A DNA stretch of 64,000 bases. It comes from AP-15 sp963747735. GTDB lineage: Bacteria; Pseudomonadota; Alphaproteobacteria; ATCC43930; CGMCC-115725. This document shows positions 1-8,206 of the stretch, piece after piece. Made by a program: the position numbers and the translations under genes. The stretch is from the NCBI GenBank assembly GCA_963747735.1, contig CAVVGE010000004.1:372001-436000 (forward strand). The letters are read 5' to 3'. The first letter of the stretch is position 1; every line of letters starts with the position of its first letter. The notes beneath the pieces were generated by a model. The model ran no database searches. It was not told the DNA's origin and worked only from the letters and a program-made list of their open reading frames with translations.

Positions 1-418
1 CGCCGTGATCGACGATTACGGCCACCATCCGGTCGAGATCGCCGCGGTTTTGAAGGCGGCGCGCGCGATCGTCGCGGGCAAGGTGATCGCGGTCGTGCAG
101 CCGCATCGCTACACCCGCGTGCGCGACCTGTTCGACGGATTTTGCACCTGCTTCAACGATGCCGACACCGTGCTGGTGGCGGATATTTATCCCGCCGGGG
201 AGAAGCCGATCGACGGCGTCTCGCGTGACGCGCTCGTCGCCGGGCTGGTCGAGCACGGCCATCGCCATGCCCGCGCGCTCGTTGATCCGGGCGCTCTCGC
301 CCCGGCGGTGGCCGAGCTGGCGCGGCCGGGCGACATGGTGGTGTGCCTGGGCGCCGGCTCGATCACGGGATGGGCGGCGAGCCTGCCGGGCGACCTCGAA
401 CGCTGGCGGCCGCGATGA
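1..418 (+). CDS. murC: UDP-N-acetylmuramate--L-alanine ligase, C-terminal part (5' end outside window)
   Basis: This is the C-terminal third of MurC, the cytoplasmic ATP-dependent ligase that adds L-alanine to UDP-MurNAc, the first amino-acid step of peptidoglycan precursor synthesis. The visible part opens with the MurC motif DDYGHHPVEI, followed by a Rossmann-like C-terminal domain containing VVQPHRYTR, DIYPAGEKP and a late GDMVVCLGAGSIT stretch, all typical of MurC rather than MurD, MurE or MurF. The reading frame is open from the first bases, so the gene begins upstream. Its TGA stop overlaps the ATG of murB (ATGA), indicating translational coupling within the cell-wall and division cluster. 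Confidence 0.96.
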   Translation, partial: AVIDDYGHHPVEIAAVLKAARAIVAGKVIAVVQPHRYTRVRDLFDGFCTCFNDADTVLVADIYPAGEKPIDGVSRDALVAGLVEHGHRHARALVDPGALAPAVAELARPGDMVVCLGAGSITGWAASLPGDLERWRPR

Positions 419-1374
419 CCGCCCGGCGGCATGCGCTCGAACCAGCGCCGAGCGGCCGGCTGCCGGCGGTGCGCGGGCGGCTGGTGCGCAATGCGCCGCT
501 CGGCAAGCAGACCTGGTTTGGCGCCGGCGGTGATGCGGAGGTGCTGTTCCGGCCGGCCGATGTGGCGGATCTGGCCGGATTTCTTGCGGGGTTGGCGCCG
601 GCGATGCCGGTGACGGTGCTGGGTGTCGGCTCGAACCTTTTGGTGCGCGACGGCGGCATACCGGGCGTCACGATCCGGCTCGGCCGCGGCTTTGCCGGGG
701 TCGCGTTCGACAAGGACGAGGTCATTGCCGGCGCCGGCACGCTCGACCGCATCGTCGCCCTCGCCGCCGCCGCAGAGGGGTTGAGCGGTTTCGAGTTCCT
801 GTCCGGCATCCCCGGCACATTGGGCGGCAGCCTGCGCATGAACGCCGGCGCCTATGGCCGCGGGATCGAGGATGTGCTGGTGTCGGCGGCGGCGCTCGAC
901 CGCAGCGGCGCGCGCCACGAAATCGACCGGGCGGGGATGCGGCTGTCCTACCGCGATTGCGGCGTCGATGCCGGCTGGATCTTTGTTGGCGCGCGGCTGC
1001 GCGGCGTTGCGGCCGACCGTGCCGAGATCATCGCGCGAATGGCGGCGATCGGCGCGGCGCGCGAAGCGGCGCAGCCGGTGCGGGCGCGGACCGGCGGCTC
1101 GACCTTTGCCAATCCGCCGGGCGACAGCGCATGGCGGCTGATCGACGCCGCCGGCTGCCGCGGCCTCGCCCGCGGCGGCGCGATGGTGTCGCCGCAGCAC
1201 ACCAATTTTCTGGTCAACACCGGCGCAGCCACGGCGGCCGATATCGAGGGGTTGGGCGAGGAGGTTCGGCGCCGCGTCTATGAGACGAGCGGGGTCGTGC
1301 TCGAATGGGAAATTCGCCGCATGGGTCGGCCGCTCGCCGCGATCGGCGGGCTCGCCGGTGAGAGCGCGCCATGA
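415..1374 (+). CDS. murB: UDP-N-acetylenolpyruvoylglucosamine reductase
   Basis: MurB is the FAD- and NADPH-dependent reductase that makes UDP-MurNAc from the enolpyruvyl intermediate. The protein is 319 residues. Visible signatures are TWFGAGGDAEVLF, the FAD-binding GVGSNLLVRDGG, GIPGTLGGSLRMNAGAYG, and the C-terminal GGSTFANPPG followed by AWRLIDAAGCRG and HTNFLVN. The ATG at 415 overlaps the murC stop. An upstream ATG at 343 would lie inside murC and add a tail without MurB similarity, so it was not used. The stop overlaps the ddl start by four bases. Order and coupling match the conserved dcw cluster. Confidence 0.97.
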   Translation: MTARRHALEPAPSGRLPAVRGRLVRNAPLGKQTWFGAGGDAEVLFRPADVADLAGFLAGLAPAMPVTVLGVGSNLLVRDGGIPGVTIRLGRGFAGVAFDKDEVIAGAGTLDRIVALAAAAEGLSGFEFLSGIPGTLGGSLRMNAGAYGRGIEDVLVSAAALDRSGARHEIDRAGMRLSYRDCGVDAGWIFVGARLRGVAADRAEIIARMAAIGAAREAAQPVRARTGGSTFANPPGDSAWRLIDAAGCRGLARGGAMVSPQHTNFLVNTGAATAADIEGLGEEVRRRVYETSGVVLEWEIRRMGRPLAAIGGLAGESAP

Positions 1375-2291
1375 ATAAAGAAGTCGCGGTGCTGATGGGC
1401 GGCTGGTCGGCCGAGCGCGAGGTGTCGCTGTCGAGCGGGCATGAATGCGCCAAGGCGCTCGCCGATTGCGGCTATCGGGTGCGGCTCGTCGATGCCGGCC
1501 GCGATTTGCCGGCATTGCTGGCGGCGCTCGAACCGCGCCCCGACGTGATCTTCAACGCATTGCACGGCACCGGCGGCGAGGACGGCACGGTGCAGGGCGT
1601 CTTTGAGATGCTGCGGATCCCCTACACCCATTCCGGTGTGCTGGCCTCGGCATTGGCGATGCACAAGCCGATGGCGAAGGAGCTCTTTGCGCGCGCCGGA
1701 TTGCCGGTGGCCGAGGGGCTGGTGGCGCAGCGCGCCGATTTTGTCGAGCGCGACCCGATGCCGGCGCCCTTTGTCGTCAAGCCGGTCAACCAGGGCTCGG
1801 CGATCGGCGTGCGCATCGTGCGCGTCAACGACAATTCCTGGCGCGAGGAGGTCAAGGAGTGGGGGTTCGGCGACGAGCTCCTGGTCGAGAAATTTATCCC
1901 GGGCCGCGAGCTGACCGTTGCGGTGATGGGCGACCGGGCGCTCGGCGTTTGCGAGATCATCCCGCGCGGCAGCTTTTACGATTACACATCCAAATACGCG
2001 CCGGGCGGGTCGCAGCATCTGGTGCCGGCGCCGATACCGCCAAAAGATTACCAGGCGGCCCTGGATATTTCGCTGCGCGCGCACAACGCGCTCGGCTGCC
2101 GCGGTGTCACCCGCGCCGATCTGCGCTATGACGACACCGAAGCCGGCAACCCCCGGCTTTACCTGCTCGAAATCAACACCCAGCCCGGCATGACGCCGAC
2201 CTCGCTGGTGCCCGATATCGCGCGCCATGCCGGCATCGGTTTTGACCGTCTCGTCTGCTGGATGGTGGAGAACGCCGCATGCGGCTTGTGA
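1371..2291 (+). CDS. ddl: D-alanine--D-alanine ligase
   Basis: Ddl is an ATP-grasp ligase that makes the D-Ala-D-Ala dipeptide used by MurF. The 306-residue protein starts with the N-terminal signature VLMGGWSAEREVSLSSG, then has the central VVKPVNQGSAIGV and the C-terminal metal-binding LEINTQPGMTPTSLVP (Glu near residue 267), which are diagnostic. Length is normal for the family (about 300-310). It is translationally coupled to murB by an ATGA overlap and overlaps the ftsQ start by 13 bases, so it belongs to the same transcript. Confidence 0.97.
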   Translation: MNKEVAVLMGGWSAEREVSLSSGHECAKALADCGYRVRLVDAGRDLPALLAALEPRPDVIFNALHGTGGEDGTVQGVFEMLRIPYTHSGVLASALAMHKPMAKELFARAGLPVAEGLVAQRADFVERDPMPAPFVVKPVNQGSAIGVRIVRVNDNSWREEVKEWGFGDELLVEKFIPGRELTVAVMGDRALGVCEIIPRGSFYDYTSKYAPGGSQHLVPAPIPPKDYQAALDISLRAHNALGCRGVTRADLRYDDTEAGNPRLYLLEINTQPGMTPTSLVPDIARHAGIGFDRLVCWMVENAACGL

Positions 2292-3130
2292 AAAGCGCGG
2301 CGCGACGGCGGCGGCGCGGGTTCGGCGAGCGGCTGCGGCGGCTCGCCTGGCGGGCCGCGATCCCGACCGTGCTGCTGGCAGGGCTCGGCGCAGGGGTTGT
2401 GCTGGGGCTGCCGCATCTCGGCCGCGTCACAATGGCGAGCGCTGGCGCGCAGCTCGTCGAGGCGAGCGCGGCGCTCGGGCTGAAAGTCGCCGATATCCGC
2501 GTCGAGGGCCGGGAGACGACCCAGCGCGCGACGGTCCTCGACGCGCTCGGCGCCGGCTTCGGCACCCCGATCTTGGCGGTGGACCCGGTGCGGGCGAAAG
2601 AAAAGCTCGAAGCGCTGCCTTGGGTCCGCTCGGCGGTCATCGAGCGCCGGCTGCCCGACACGCTTTACGTCCGGCTGGTCGAGCGCAAGCCCTTGGCGCT
2701 GTGGCAGCACGGCGGCAAAATTCAGCTGATCGACCGCAGTGGCGAGGTCATTCCGGTGGCCCAGCTCGACCGCTTTGCCAAATTGCCGATGGTCGTGGGC
2801 GAGGACGCCGCGCGCTACGCCGCCGACTTGCTGGCGATGCTGGCGAGCGAGCCCGATCTCGCCGCGCGCGTCACCACTGCGGTGCGCGTCGGCAGCCGGC
2901 GCTGGAACCTCAGGATCGACAACGCGATCAGCGTCATGCTGCCGGGTGAGGACGCGCCTGCCGCCTGGGCGGAGCTGGCCCGGCTGGAGCGGTCGCGCTC
3001 GCTCCTCGAACGCAAGGTGCGCGTGGTCGATATGCGATTGCCGGACCGGCTGGTCTTGCAGGTGGTGCCGGAACCGCCCAAAGAAGCCCCGCCACCCAAA
3101 AAGGGACGCCCGTCGGCGAAAAACACATGA
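2279..3130 (+). CDS. ftsQ: Cell division protein FtsQ
   Basis: FtsQ is a bitopic inner-membrane divisome protein linking early and late division proteins. The 283-residue sequence has a basic cytoplasmic head, a single hydrophobic segment around residues 27-45 (IPTVLLAGLGAGVVLGLP), then a POTRA domain starting near VADIRVEGRETT and containing LPWVRSAVIERRLPDTL, a classic FtsQ stretch. A basic, proline-rich tail ends the protein. The start overlaps ddl and the stop overlaps ftsA (ATGA). The assignment rests on motif plus position between ddl and ftsA. Confidence 0.94.
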   Translation: MRLVKSAARRRRRGFGERLRRLAWRAAIPTVLLAGLGAGVVLGLPHLGRVTMASAGAQLVEASAALGLKVADIRVEGRETTQRATVLDALGAGFGTPILAVDPVRAKEKLEALPWVRSAVIERRLPDTLYVRLVERKPLALWQHGGKIQLIDRSGEVIPVAQLDRFAKLPMVVGEDAARYAADLLAMLASEPDLAARVTTAVRVGSRRWNLRIDNAISVMLPGEDAPAAWAELARLERSRSLLERKVRVVDMRLPDRLVLQVVPEPPKEAPPPKKGRPSAKNT

Positions 3131-4458
3131 TCGCGACGCAAGCAGCGCCGGCCCGCGCAAAGCTTCGGCCCGCCGCGCCGACCGGCAAGGACGGCAAATC
3201 GAAAGCCCGCAAATTGCCGATCCGGGCGCGTGGCAGCCTCGTCGCAGCGCTCGACATCGGCACCACCAAAGTGTGCTGCATGATCGCGCGGGTCGATGCC
3301 GAAAAACCCCAGGTCGTCGGCATCGGGCATCAGATTTCGCGTGGTGTGCGCAACGGCGCGATCGTCGATCTCGAATTGGCCGGCGCGTCGATCGCCAACG
3401 CCGTTCACGCCGCCGAAGAGATGGCCGGAGAGACGATCCAGCAGGTCACCGGCAACCTTTCGGGCAGCTTTTCCGCTTCGCGCATCGTCAAGGCCGAGAT
3501 CGGCGTCGCCGGGCGCGAGATCGGCGAAACCGACGTCCGGCGCGTGCTCGAGCAGGGTTATCTGGTGCGTGAGCCGGGCGACCGGCAGATCATCCATTCG
3601 GTGCCGGTCGGGTTTTCGATCGACGACAGCCGCGGCATCCGCGATCCGCGCGGCATGTTCGGCGAGCGGCTCGGCGTCAATATGAACACGGTGACCGCGA
3701 GCGCCGCCGGGGTGCGCAACCACAGCTCGGCGATCGGGCGCTCGCATCTCGAGGTCGATGCGCTTGTCGTCAGCCCCTATGCCGCCGGGCTCTCCTGTCT
3801 CGTCGAGGACGAGATCAGCCTCGGTGTCACGATCGTCGATATGGGCGGCGGCACCACGACGATCGGGGTTTTTTTCGACGGCAATCTGATTTTTGCCAAT
3901 TCGGTGCCGGTCGGCGGCGGCCATGTGACCAACGACATCGCCCGCGGGCTGTCGACCCCGGTCGCCCATGCCGAGCGGATGAAGACCTTGCTCGGCAGCG
4001 CCATCTCGGCCAGCACCGACGAGCGCGAGATGATCGCGGTGCCGCAAATCGGCGAAGAGGAGGAGGGCCATGTCAACCATGTGCCGAAATCCTTGCTGGT
4101 CGGGATCATCGCACCGCGGATCGAGGAGGTGTTCGAGCTGGTGCGCAACCGCCTCGAAGCGAGCGGGTTCGACAAGGTCGCGGGGCGGCGCGTGGTGCTG
4201 ACCGGCGGCGCCTGCCAGCTGCATGGCGTGCGCGAATTTGCCGGGCTGATCCTCGACAAGCAGGTGCGCATCGGCCGGCCGCTCAAGGTGTCGGGCCTCG
4301 CCGAGGCAACCGGCGGCCCGGCCTTTTCGACGATCGTCGGATTGCTGCATTTTTCCTTGTCGGAACGGGCCGTGGCGCAGCGCGCCGGGGCTCGCGCGGC
4401 CGAGCCGCCGCGCGGCGTTTTGGGTCGTTTGGGCCGTTGGCTGCGGGAGAATATCTGA
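3127..4458 (+). CDS. ftsA: Cell division protein FtsA
   Basis: FtsA is the actin-like ATPase that tethers FtsZ to the membrane. After an N-terminal extension of about 35 residues rich in Lys, Arg and Ala, the actin fold begins with LVAALDIGTTKVCCMIARV (phosphate 1 loop). Later come IVDMGGGTTTIGVF (phosphate 2) and VLTGGACQLHG (adenosine motif). The C terminus LGRLGRWLRENI is an amphipathic helix, the usual membrane-targeting sequence. Total length 443, slightly long for the family because of the N-terminal extension. It overlaps ftsQ by four bases and is followed by a 138-base gap before ftsZ. Confidence 0.96.
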   Translation: MIATQAAPARAKLRPAAPTGKDGKSKARKLPIRARGSLVAALDIGTTKVCCMIARVDAEKPQVVGIGHQISRGVRNGAIVDLELAGASIANAVHAAEEMAGETIQQVTGNLSGSFSASRIVKAEIGVAGREIGETDVRRVLEQGYLVREPGDRQIIHSVPVGFSIDDSRGIRDPRGMFGERLGVNMNTVTASAAGVRNHSSAIGRSHLEVDALVVSPYAAGLSCLVEDEISLGVTIVDMGGGTTTIGVFFDGNLIFANSVPVGGGHVTNDIARGLSTPVAHAERMKTLLGSAISASTDEREMIAVPQIGEEEEGHVNHVPKSLLVGIIAPRIEEVFELVRNRLEASGFDKVAGRRVVLTGGACQLHGVREFAGLILDKQVRIGRPLKVSGLAEATGGPAFSTIVGLLHFSLSERAVAQRAGARAAEPPRGVLGRLGRWLRENI

Positions 4459-4461
4459 CTC

Positions 4462-4470
4462 TTGTCCACA
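4462..4470 (+). promoter_or_regulatory. DnaA-box-like site upstream of ftsZ
   Basis: The sequence TTGTCCACA differs at one position from the DnaA box TTATCCACA and lies four bases after the ftsA stop, in the only sizeable gap upstream of ftsZ. In Caulobacter DnaA is known to activate ftsZ transcription; whether this site does so here is inference. Confidence 0.45.
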
Positions 4471-4492
4471 GATTTGCCGCGCGCCCGGCTAT

Positions 4493-4510
4493 CGGTTTTC
4501 GACAAAACCG
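4493..4510. promoter_or_regulatory. Perfect hairpin in the ftsA-ftsZ gap
   Basis: CGGTTTT, a CGAC loop and AAAACCG form a perfect 7-bp stem about 90 bases before the ftsZ start. There is no following T-run, so it is more likely an operator or mRNA leader structure than a rho-independent terminator. Confidence 0.4.
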
Positions 4511-4596
4511 GCTACATCGATAGCGTGCGGGTTCGAGGGGGGAGCCCGGCCCGCGCCGGGCATGATCGCGGCCGCGCCGCACGGGAGGGACACTCG

Positions 4597-6108
4597 ATGA
4601 TCAATCTCAGCATCCCGAAGGATGAGCAGGAGATGAAGCCCCGCATCACGGTGGTCGGGGTCGGCGGCGCCGGGGGGAACGCCGTCAACAACATGATCCG
4701 CTCGAATTTGATCGGCTGTGAGTTCGTCGTCTGCAACACCGACGCGCAGGCGCTGCAGCAATCGACCGCGCACCGCAAGATCCAGCTCGGGATCGGGGTC
4801 ACCCGCGGGCTCGGCGCCGGCTCGCGCCCGGATGTCGGCCGCGCTGCCGCCGAGGAGGCGCTCGACGAGATCCTCGAAGCGATGGGGGGCTCGAACATGG
4901 TGTTCATCACCGCCGGGATGGGCGGCGGCACCGGCACCGGCGGCGCCCCGGTGATCGCCCGGATAGCCCGCGAATTGGGCATCCTGACCGTCGGCGTGGT
5001 GACCAAGCCGTTTCATTTCGAGGGCAGCCACCGGATGAAGGTGGCCGATGCCGGGATCGACGAATTGCAGAAATTCGTGGACACCCTGATCATCATCCCG
5101 AACCAGAACCTGTTCCGTGTCGCCAACGAGCGCACGACCTTTGCCGACGCCTTCAAGATGGCCGACGACGTGCTCCATTCGGGGGTGCGCGGGGTGACCG
5201 ATCTGATGGTCATGCCGGGCCTGATCAATCTCGATTTCGCCGATATCCGCACGGTGATGAGCGAGATGGGCAAGGCGATGATGGGGACCGGCGACGGCGA
5301 GGGCGACCGCCGCGCAATCGATGCCGCCGAGGCGGCAATCTCGAACCCGTTGCTCGAAGACGTCTCGATGAAGGGCGCCCGCGGCATCCTGATCAACATC
5401 ACCGGCGGCCCCGATATGACCTTGTTCGAGGTCGACGAGGCGGCCAACCGGATCCGCGAGGAGGTCGATCCCGAGGCCAACATCATCTTCGGCTCGACCT
5501 TCGACGAGAGCTTGTCGGGAAAGATCCGGATTTCGGTCGTCGCTACCGGTATAGATGCCGAGGCGTTGGCGCAGCCGCGTCCGGCGATCAGCCTGATCAG
5601 CAGCCGCGAGGCGGTGGCGGCACCGGGGCAGCGGGCGATGGGGGCAGCGGCGTACACGCAGCCGGTCCTGACCCAGAATGCGGCGGCCATTCCGCAGGAA
5701 GCCTCGTTGCGCGCCGAAGCCGAAGCTGAGCCGGCGCCGCAAGTCGCGGTCGCGGCCGAGAGCGCGGCATTGCGCGGCGGCGCCTTTATTGCGCCAAAGG
5801 CGGCCGATCCGGGGCTCGGGCGCCCCATTCCGCTGACCCACCCGGCGGTGCCGCCGGCCGCCGCCGCGCGCGAACCCGCGCCGCGGCCCAAAGGGCGGGT
5901 GCCGAGCCTGATCGAACGGGTCACCGGTGTCGGGCGGGCGCGTTCGGCGCCGGCGTTGCCCGAACGGGCAGTGCCGCCGCCGGTGGCTACGCCCGCCAAA
6001 CCGGCGCAGCCCCGCCTCGCTTCGCTCGAGCCGGAGGACCGGCCGGGCGCGAGCAGCGAAGACGACCTGCTCGACATCCCCGCCTTTTTGCGGCGCCAGG
6101 CGAACTGA
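4597..6108 (+). CDS. ftsZ: Cell division GTPase FtsZ
   Basis: FtsZ is the tubulin homologue that forms the division ring. The 503-residue protein has the N-terminal ITVVGVGGAGGNAVNNM, the tubulin signature GGGTGTGG at residues 109-116 and the T7 catalytic loop NLDFADI at 211-217. A long Ala/Pro-rich linker (about residues 330-485) leads to the C-terminal peptide DDLLDIPAFLRRQAN, the alphaproteobacterial form that binds FtsA and other partners. ATG 4597 is preceded by a strong GGGAGGGA ribosome-binding site. The frame is open from 4462, but those residues do not resemble FtsZ. The 138-base leader after ftsA implies its own promoter in addition to read-through. Confidence 0.98.
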   Translation: MINLSIPKDEQEMKPRITVVGVGGAGGNAVNNMIRSNLIGCEFVVCNTDAQALQQSTAHRKIQLGIGVTRGLGAGSRPDVGRAAAEEALDEILEAMGGSNMVFITAGMGGGTGTGGAPVIARIARELGILTVGVVTKPFHFEGSHRMKVADAGIDELQKFVDTLIIIPNQNLFRVANERTTFADAFKMADDVLHSGVRGVTDLMVMPGLINLDFADIRTVMSEMGKAMMGTGDGEGDRRAIDAAEAAISNPLLEDVSMKGARGILINITGGPDMTLFEVDEAANRIREEVDPEANIIFGSTFDESLSGKIRISVVATGIDAEALAQPRPAISLISSREAVAAPGQRAMGAAAYTQPVLTQNAAAIPQEASLRAEAEAEPAPQVAVAAESAALRGGAFIAPKAADPGLGRPIPLTHPAVPPAAAAREPAPRPKGRVPSLIERVTGVGRARSAPALPERAVPPPVATPAKPAQPRLASLEPEDRPGASSEDDLLDIPAFLRRQAN

Positions 6109-6207
6109 GCCGCGCCGCCCGTTGCCGGCCGGCGCTCGAAGAGCTGCGCCCTGCTTTTGAAAGCGGGGCGCAACCTATTGATTCCGGCGGGTTTCTTCCC
6201 GTCCTGC

Positions 6208-6243
6208 GTGCAACAATCGGCAACAAAGAGTGATTTGTTGCAC
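6208..6243. promoter_or_regulatory. Inverted repeat between ftsZ and lpxC
   Basis: GTGCAACAA (6208-6216) and its exact reverse complement TTGTTGCAC (6235-6243) are separated by 18 bases; the spacer contains a further GCAACAA copy. The element lies in the 187-base gap between ftsZ and lpxC. It could be a regulator-binding site controlling lpxC or a transcript-end structure; no T-run follows. Confidence 0.4.
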
Positions 6244-6295
6244 AGCCGGCCCATTGCTAGCTTGGCCATCGGGGAATTCGCTGAAAGTCATTGGC

Positions 6296-7237
6296 ATGTT
6301 GGGGGAGATCGCGGCCACGCCGCAGCAGACCTTAAAGACGGCAATCGGGTGCAAGGGGATCGGCCTTCATTCGGGGCGGCGGGTGGCAATGACCTTGCGC
6401 CCCGCCGCGCCCGAGACCGGCATCGTTTTTCGCCGGGCCGATGCGGGCGCCGAGATCCCTGCGAATTGGGCCAACACAATCGCTTCGCCGCTGTGCACGA
6501 CCTTGTCGGACGGCGCCGGGGTCACGGTCGCCACCGTCGAGCATCTGATGGCGGCGCTGGCCGGCGCCGAGATCGACAACGCGATCGTCGAGCTCGACGG
6601 GCCGGAAGTTCCGACCATGGACGGCAGCGCCGCGCCCTTTATGTTTTTGATCGAATGCGCCGGCATCGTCGAGCAGGACGCACCCCGGCGGGCGATTGAA
6701 GTGCTCAAGCCGGTCACGGTCGGCGAAAACGGCGCGGTCGCAGCCTTGGCCCCAGATCGCGATTTTTCGCTGAGCTTCGAGATCGATTTCGACAACCCGC
6801 TGATCCGGCGCCAGGACATCAATGTCGTTTTCGACAGCGGGACATTCAAAAAAGAACTCGCACGCGCCCGCACCTTTGGGCTGCTCGACGAGGTCGACCG
6901 GTTGCGCGCGGCCGGATTTGCCCGCGGCGGCTCGCTCGACAATGCCGTCGTGGTCAGTGGCGATCGGGTGCTGAACCGCGACGGCCTGCGCTACGCGGAC
7001 GAATTTGTGCGCCACAAATTGCTCGACGCGGTGGGCGACCTCTACCTCGCCGGCGGGCCGATCATCGGGCATTTTCGCGGGATGCGGTCGGGGCACGCGC
7101 ATACGCGGCGGCTGCTCGCGGCACTCTTTGCCGATGCCGCGGCCTGGCGCTTTACGACAATCCCGCGGTCGAACGCGCTGGCGGTCCCGCCCGGCATGCT
7201 CGGCTGGCAGGACGAGCCCCGCCTCGCTCGCGCGTGA
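6296..7237 (+). CDS. lpxC: UDP-3-O-acyl-N-acetylglucosamine deacetylase
   Basis: LpxC is the zinc-dependent deacetylase that commits UDP-GlcNAc derivatives to lipid A synthesis. From ATG 6296 the protein is 313 residues, the family norm. It begins with the characteristic QTLKTAIGCKGIGLHSG and has the zinc-ligand motif VEHLMAAL (His83), LDGPEVPTMDGSA, and the C-terminal active-site stretch EFVRHKLLDAVGDLYLAG followed by GHFRGMRSGHAHT. An upstream in-frame ATG at 6230 would add 22 unrelated residues. LpxC following ftsZ is the standard order and shows the organism makes lipid A. Confidence 0.96.
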   Translation: MLGEIAATPQQTLKTAIGCKGIGLHSGRRVAMTLRPAAPETGIVFRRADAGAEIPANWANTIASPLCTTLSDGAGVTVATVEHLMAALAGAEIDNAIVELDGPEVPTMDGSAAPFMFLIECAGIVEQDAPRRAIEVLKPVTVGENGAVAALAPDRDFSLSFEIDFDNPLIRRQDINVVFDSGTFKKELARARTFGLLDEVDRLRAAGFARGGSLDNAVVVSGDRVLNRDGLRYADEFVRHKLLDAVGDLYLAGGPIIGHFRGMRSGHAHTRRLLAALFADAAAWRFTTIPRSNALAVPPGMLGWQDEPRLARA

Positions 7238-7298
7238 TATTCCCACGGCGCCGCCGGGCCTGCTAAGCTGCCGGCCCCTCAATCGAGCGCGGTTGCCG

Positions 7299-8111
7299 AT
7301 GCGCACCCCCAATCCGACCCGCTGGCTCGCCGTCGCCGTGCCGGTCTTGGCGCTTGCCGCCTGCGGCGGCGCGAGCAAGGACGCGTATATCGAAAAGCCG
7401 GTCGACGACCTGTACAACCAGGCGATGGACCAGATGGTCGAGGAGCGCTATACCCAATCGGCCAAGACGTTCGAGGCGGTCGAAAGCGAGCACCCCTATT
7501 CGGTATGGGCGACCAAAGGCCAGCTGATGGCCGCCTATGCGCTTTATGAGGGCGGCAGCTACGGCGAGTTGATCGTCGCCGCCGACCGGTTCATCCAGCT
7601 CCATCCGGGCAATCGCGACGTCGCCTATGCCTATTACCTGAAGGCGATTTCCTATTACGTGCAGATCACCGATGTCGGTCGCGACCAGAAGATCACCGAA
7701 TTGGCGCTGAAGGCGCTCGAAGACGTGGTCCGCCGCTTCCCCGGCAGCAAATACGCCCGCGACGCCCAGCTCAAGATCGACTTCACCCGCGACCATCTCG
7801 CCGGCAAGGAAATGGAGATCGGCCGCTATTATTTGCAGCGCGGCCAGTATCTGGCGGCGATGAACCGGTTCAAGCGCGTCATCGACAATTACCAGACGAC
7901 GACGCACGTCCCGGAGGCCCTCGAGCGCCTGGTTGAATGCGATCTGGCGCTGGGGCTGAAAGGCGAGGCACGGCGCAACGCCGCGGTCCTCGGCTACAAC
8001 TATCCGGGCAACAAATGGTATCAGGACGGCTACGAGCTGGCGACTGGCACCGGCAACCCCGGCGCGCCGACCCAAGGCTGGCTCGGCCGGACCTTTGGCA
8101 GCATGTTCTGA
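7299..8111 (+). CDS. bamD: Outer membrane assembly lipoprotein BamD
   Basis: BamD (ComL) is the essential lipoprotein of the BAM complex that inserts beta-barrel proteins into the outer membrane. The 270-residue protein has a lipoprotein signal ending in the lipobox LALAACGG (Cys22). TPR-like helices follow, including NQAMDQMVEERYTQSAKTFE, HPYSVWATKGQLMAAYALY and FPGSKYARDAQLKIDFTRDH, all recognisable BamD segments. It starts 61 bases after lpxC. In many alphaproteobacteria recN and ligA follow; here an ABC exporter operon follows instead. Confidence 0.94.
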   Translation: MRTPNPTRWLAVAVPVLALAACGGASKDAYIEKPVDDLYNQAMDQMVEERYTQSAKTFEAVESEHPYSVWATKGQLMAAYALYEGGSYGELIVAADRFIQLHPGNRDVAYAYYLKAISYYVQITDVGRDQKITELALKALEDVVRRFPGSKYARDAQLKIDFTRDHLAGKEMEIGRYYLQRGQYLAAMNRFKRVIDNYQTTTHVPEALERLVECDLALGLKGEARRNAAVLGYNYPGNKWYQDGYELATGTGNPGAPTQGWLGRTFGSMF

Positions 8112-8206
8112 GCGCGATCCCGCGAAATTAAAATTTGTTCATTTCTGCTTGGGGCTGCGGTGCGGTATCCCGGCTTGGGCTGTGACATTCACCGGGGTGT
8201 TCGGGC

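Noticed and set aside
4462..4596. Earlier start for ftsZ
   Set aside because: The frame is open but the extra residues do not resemble FtsZ, and a strong GGGAGGGA site sits before ATG 4597.
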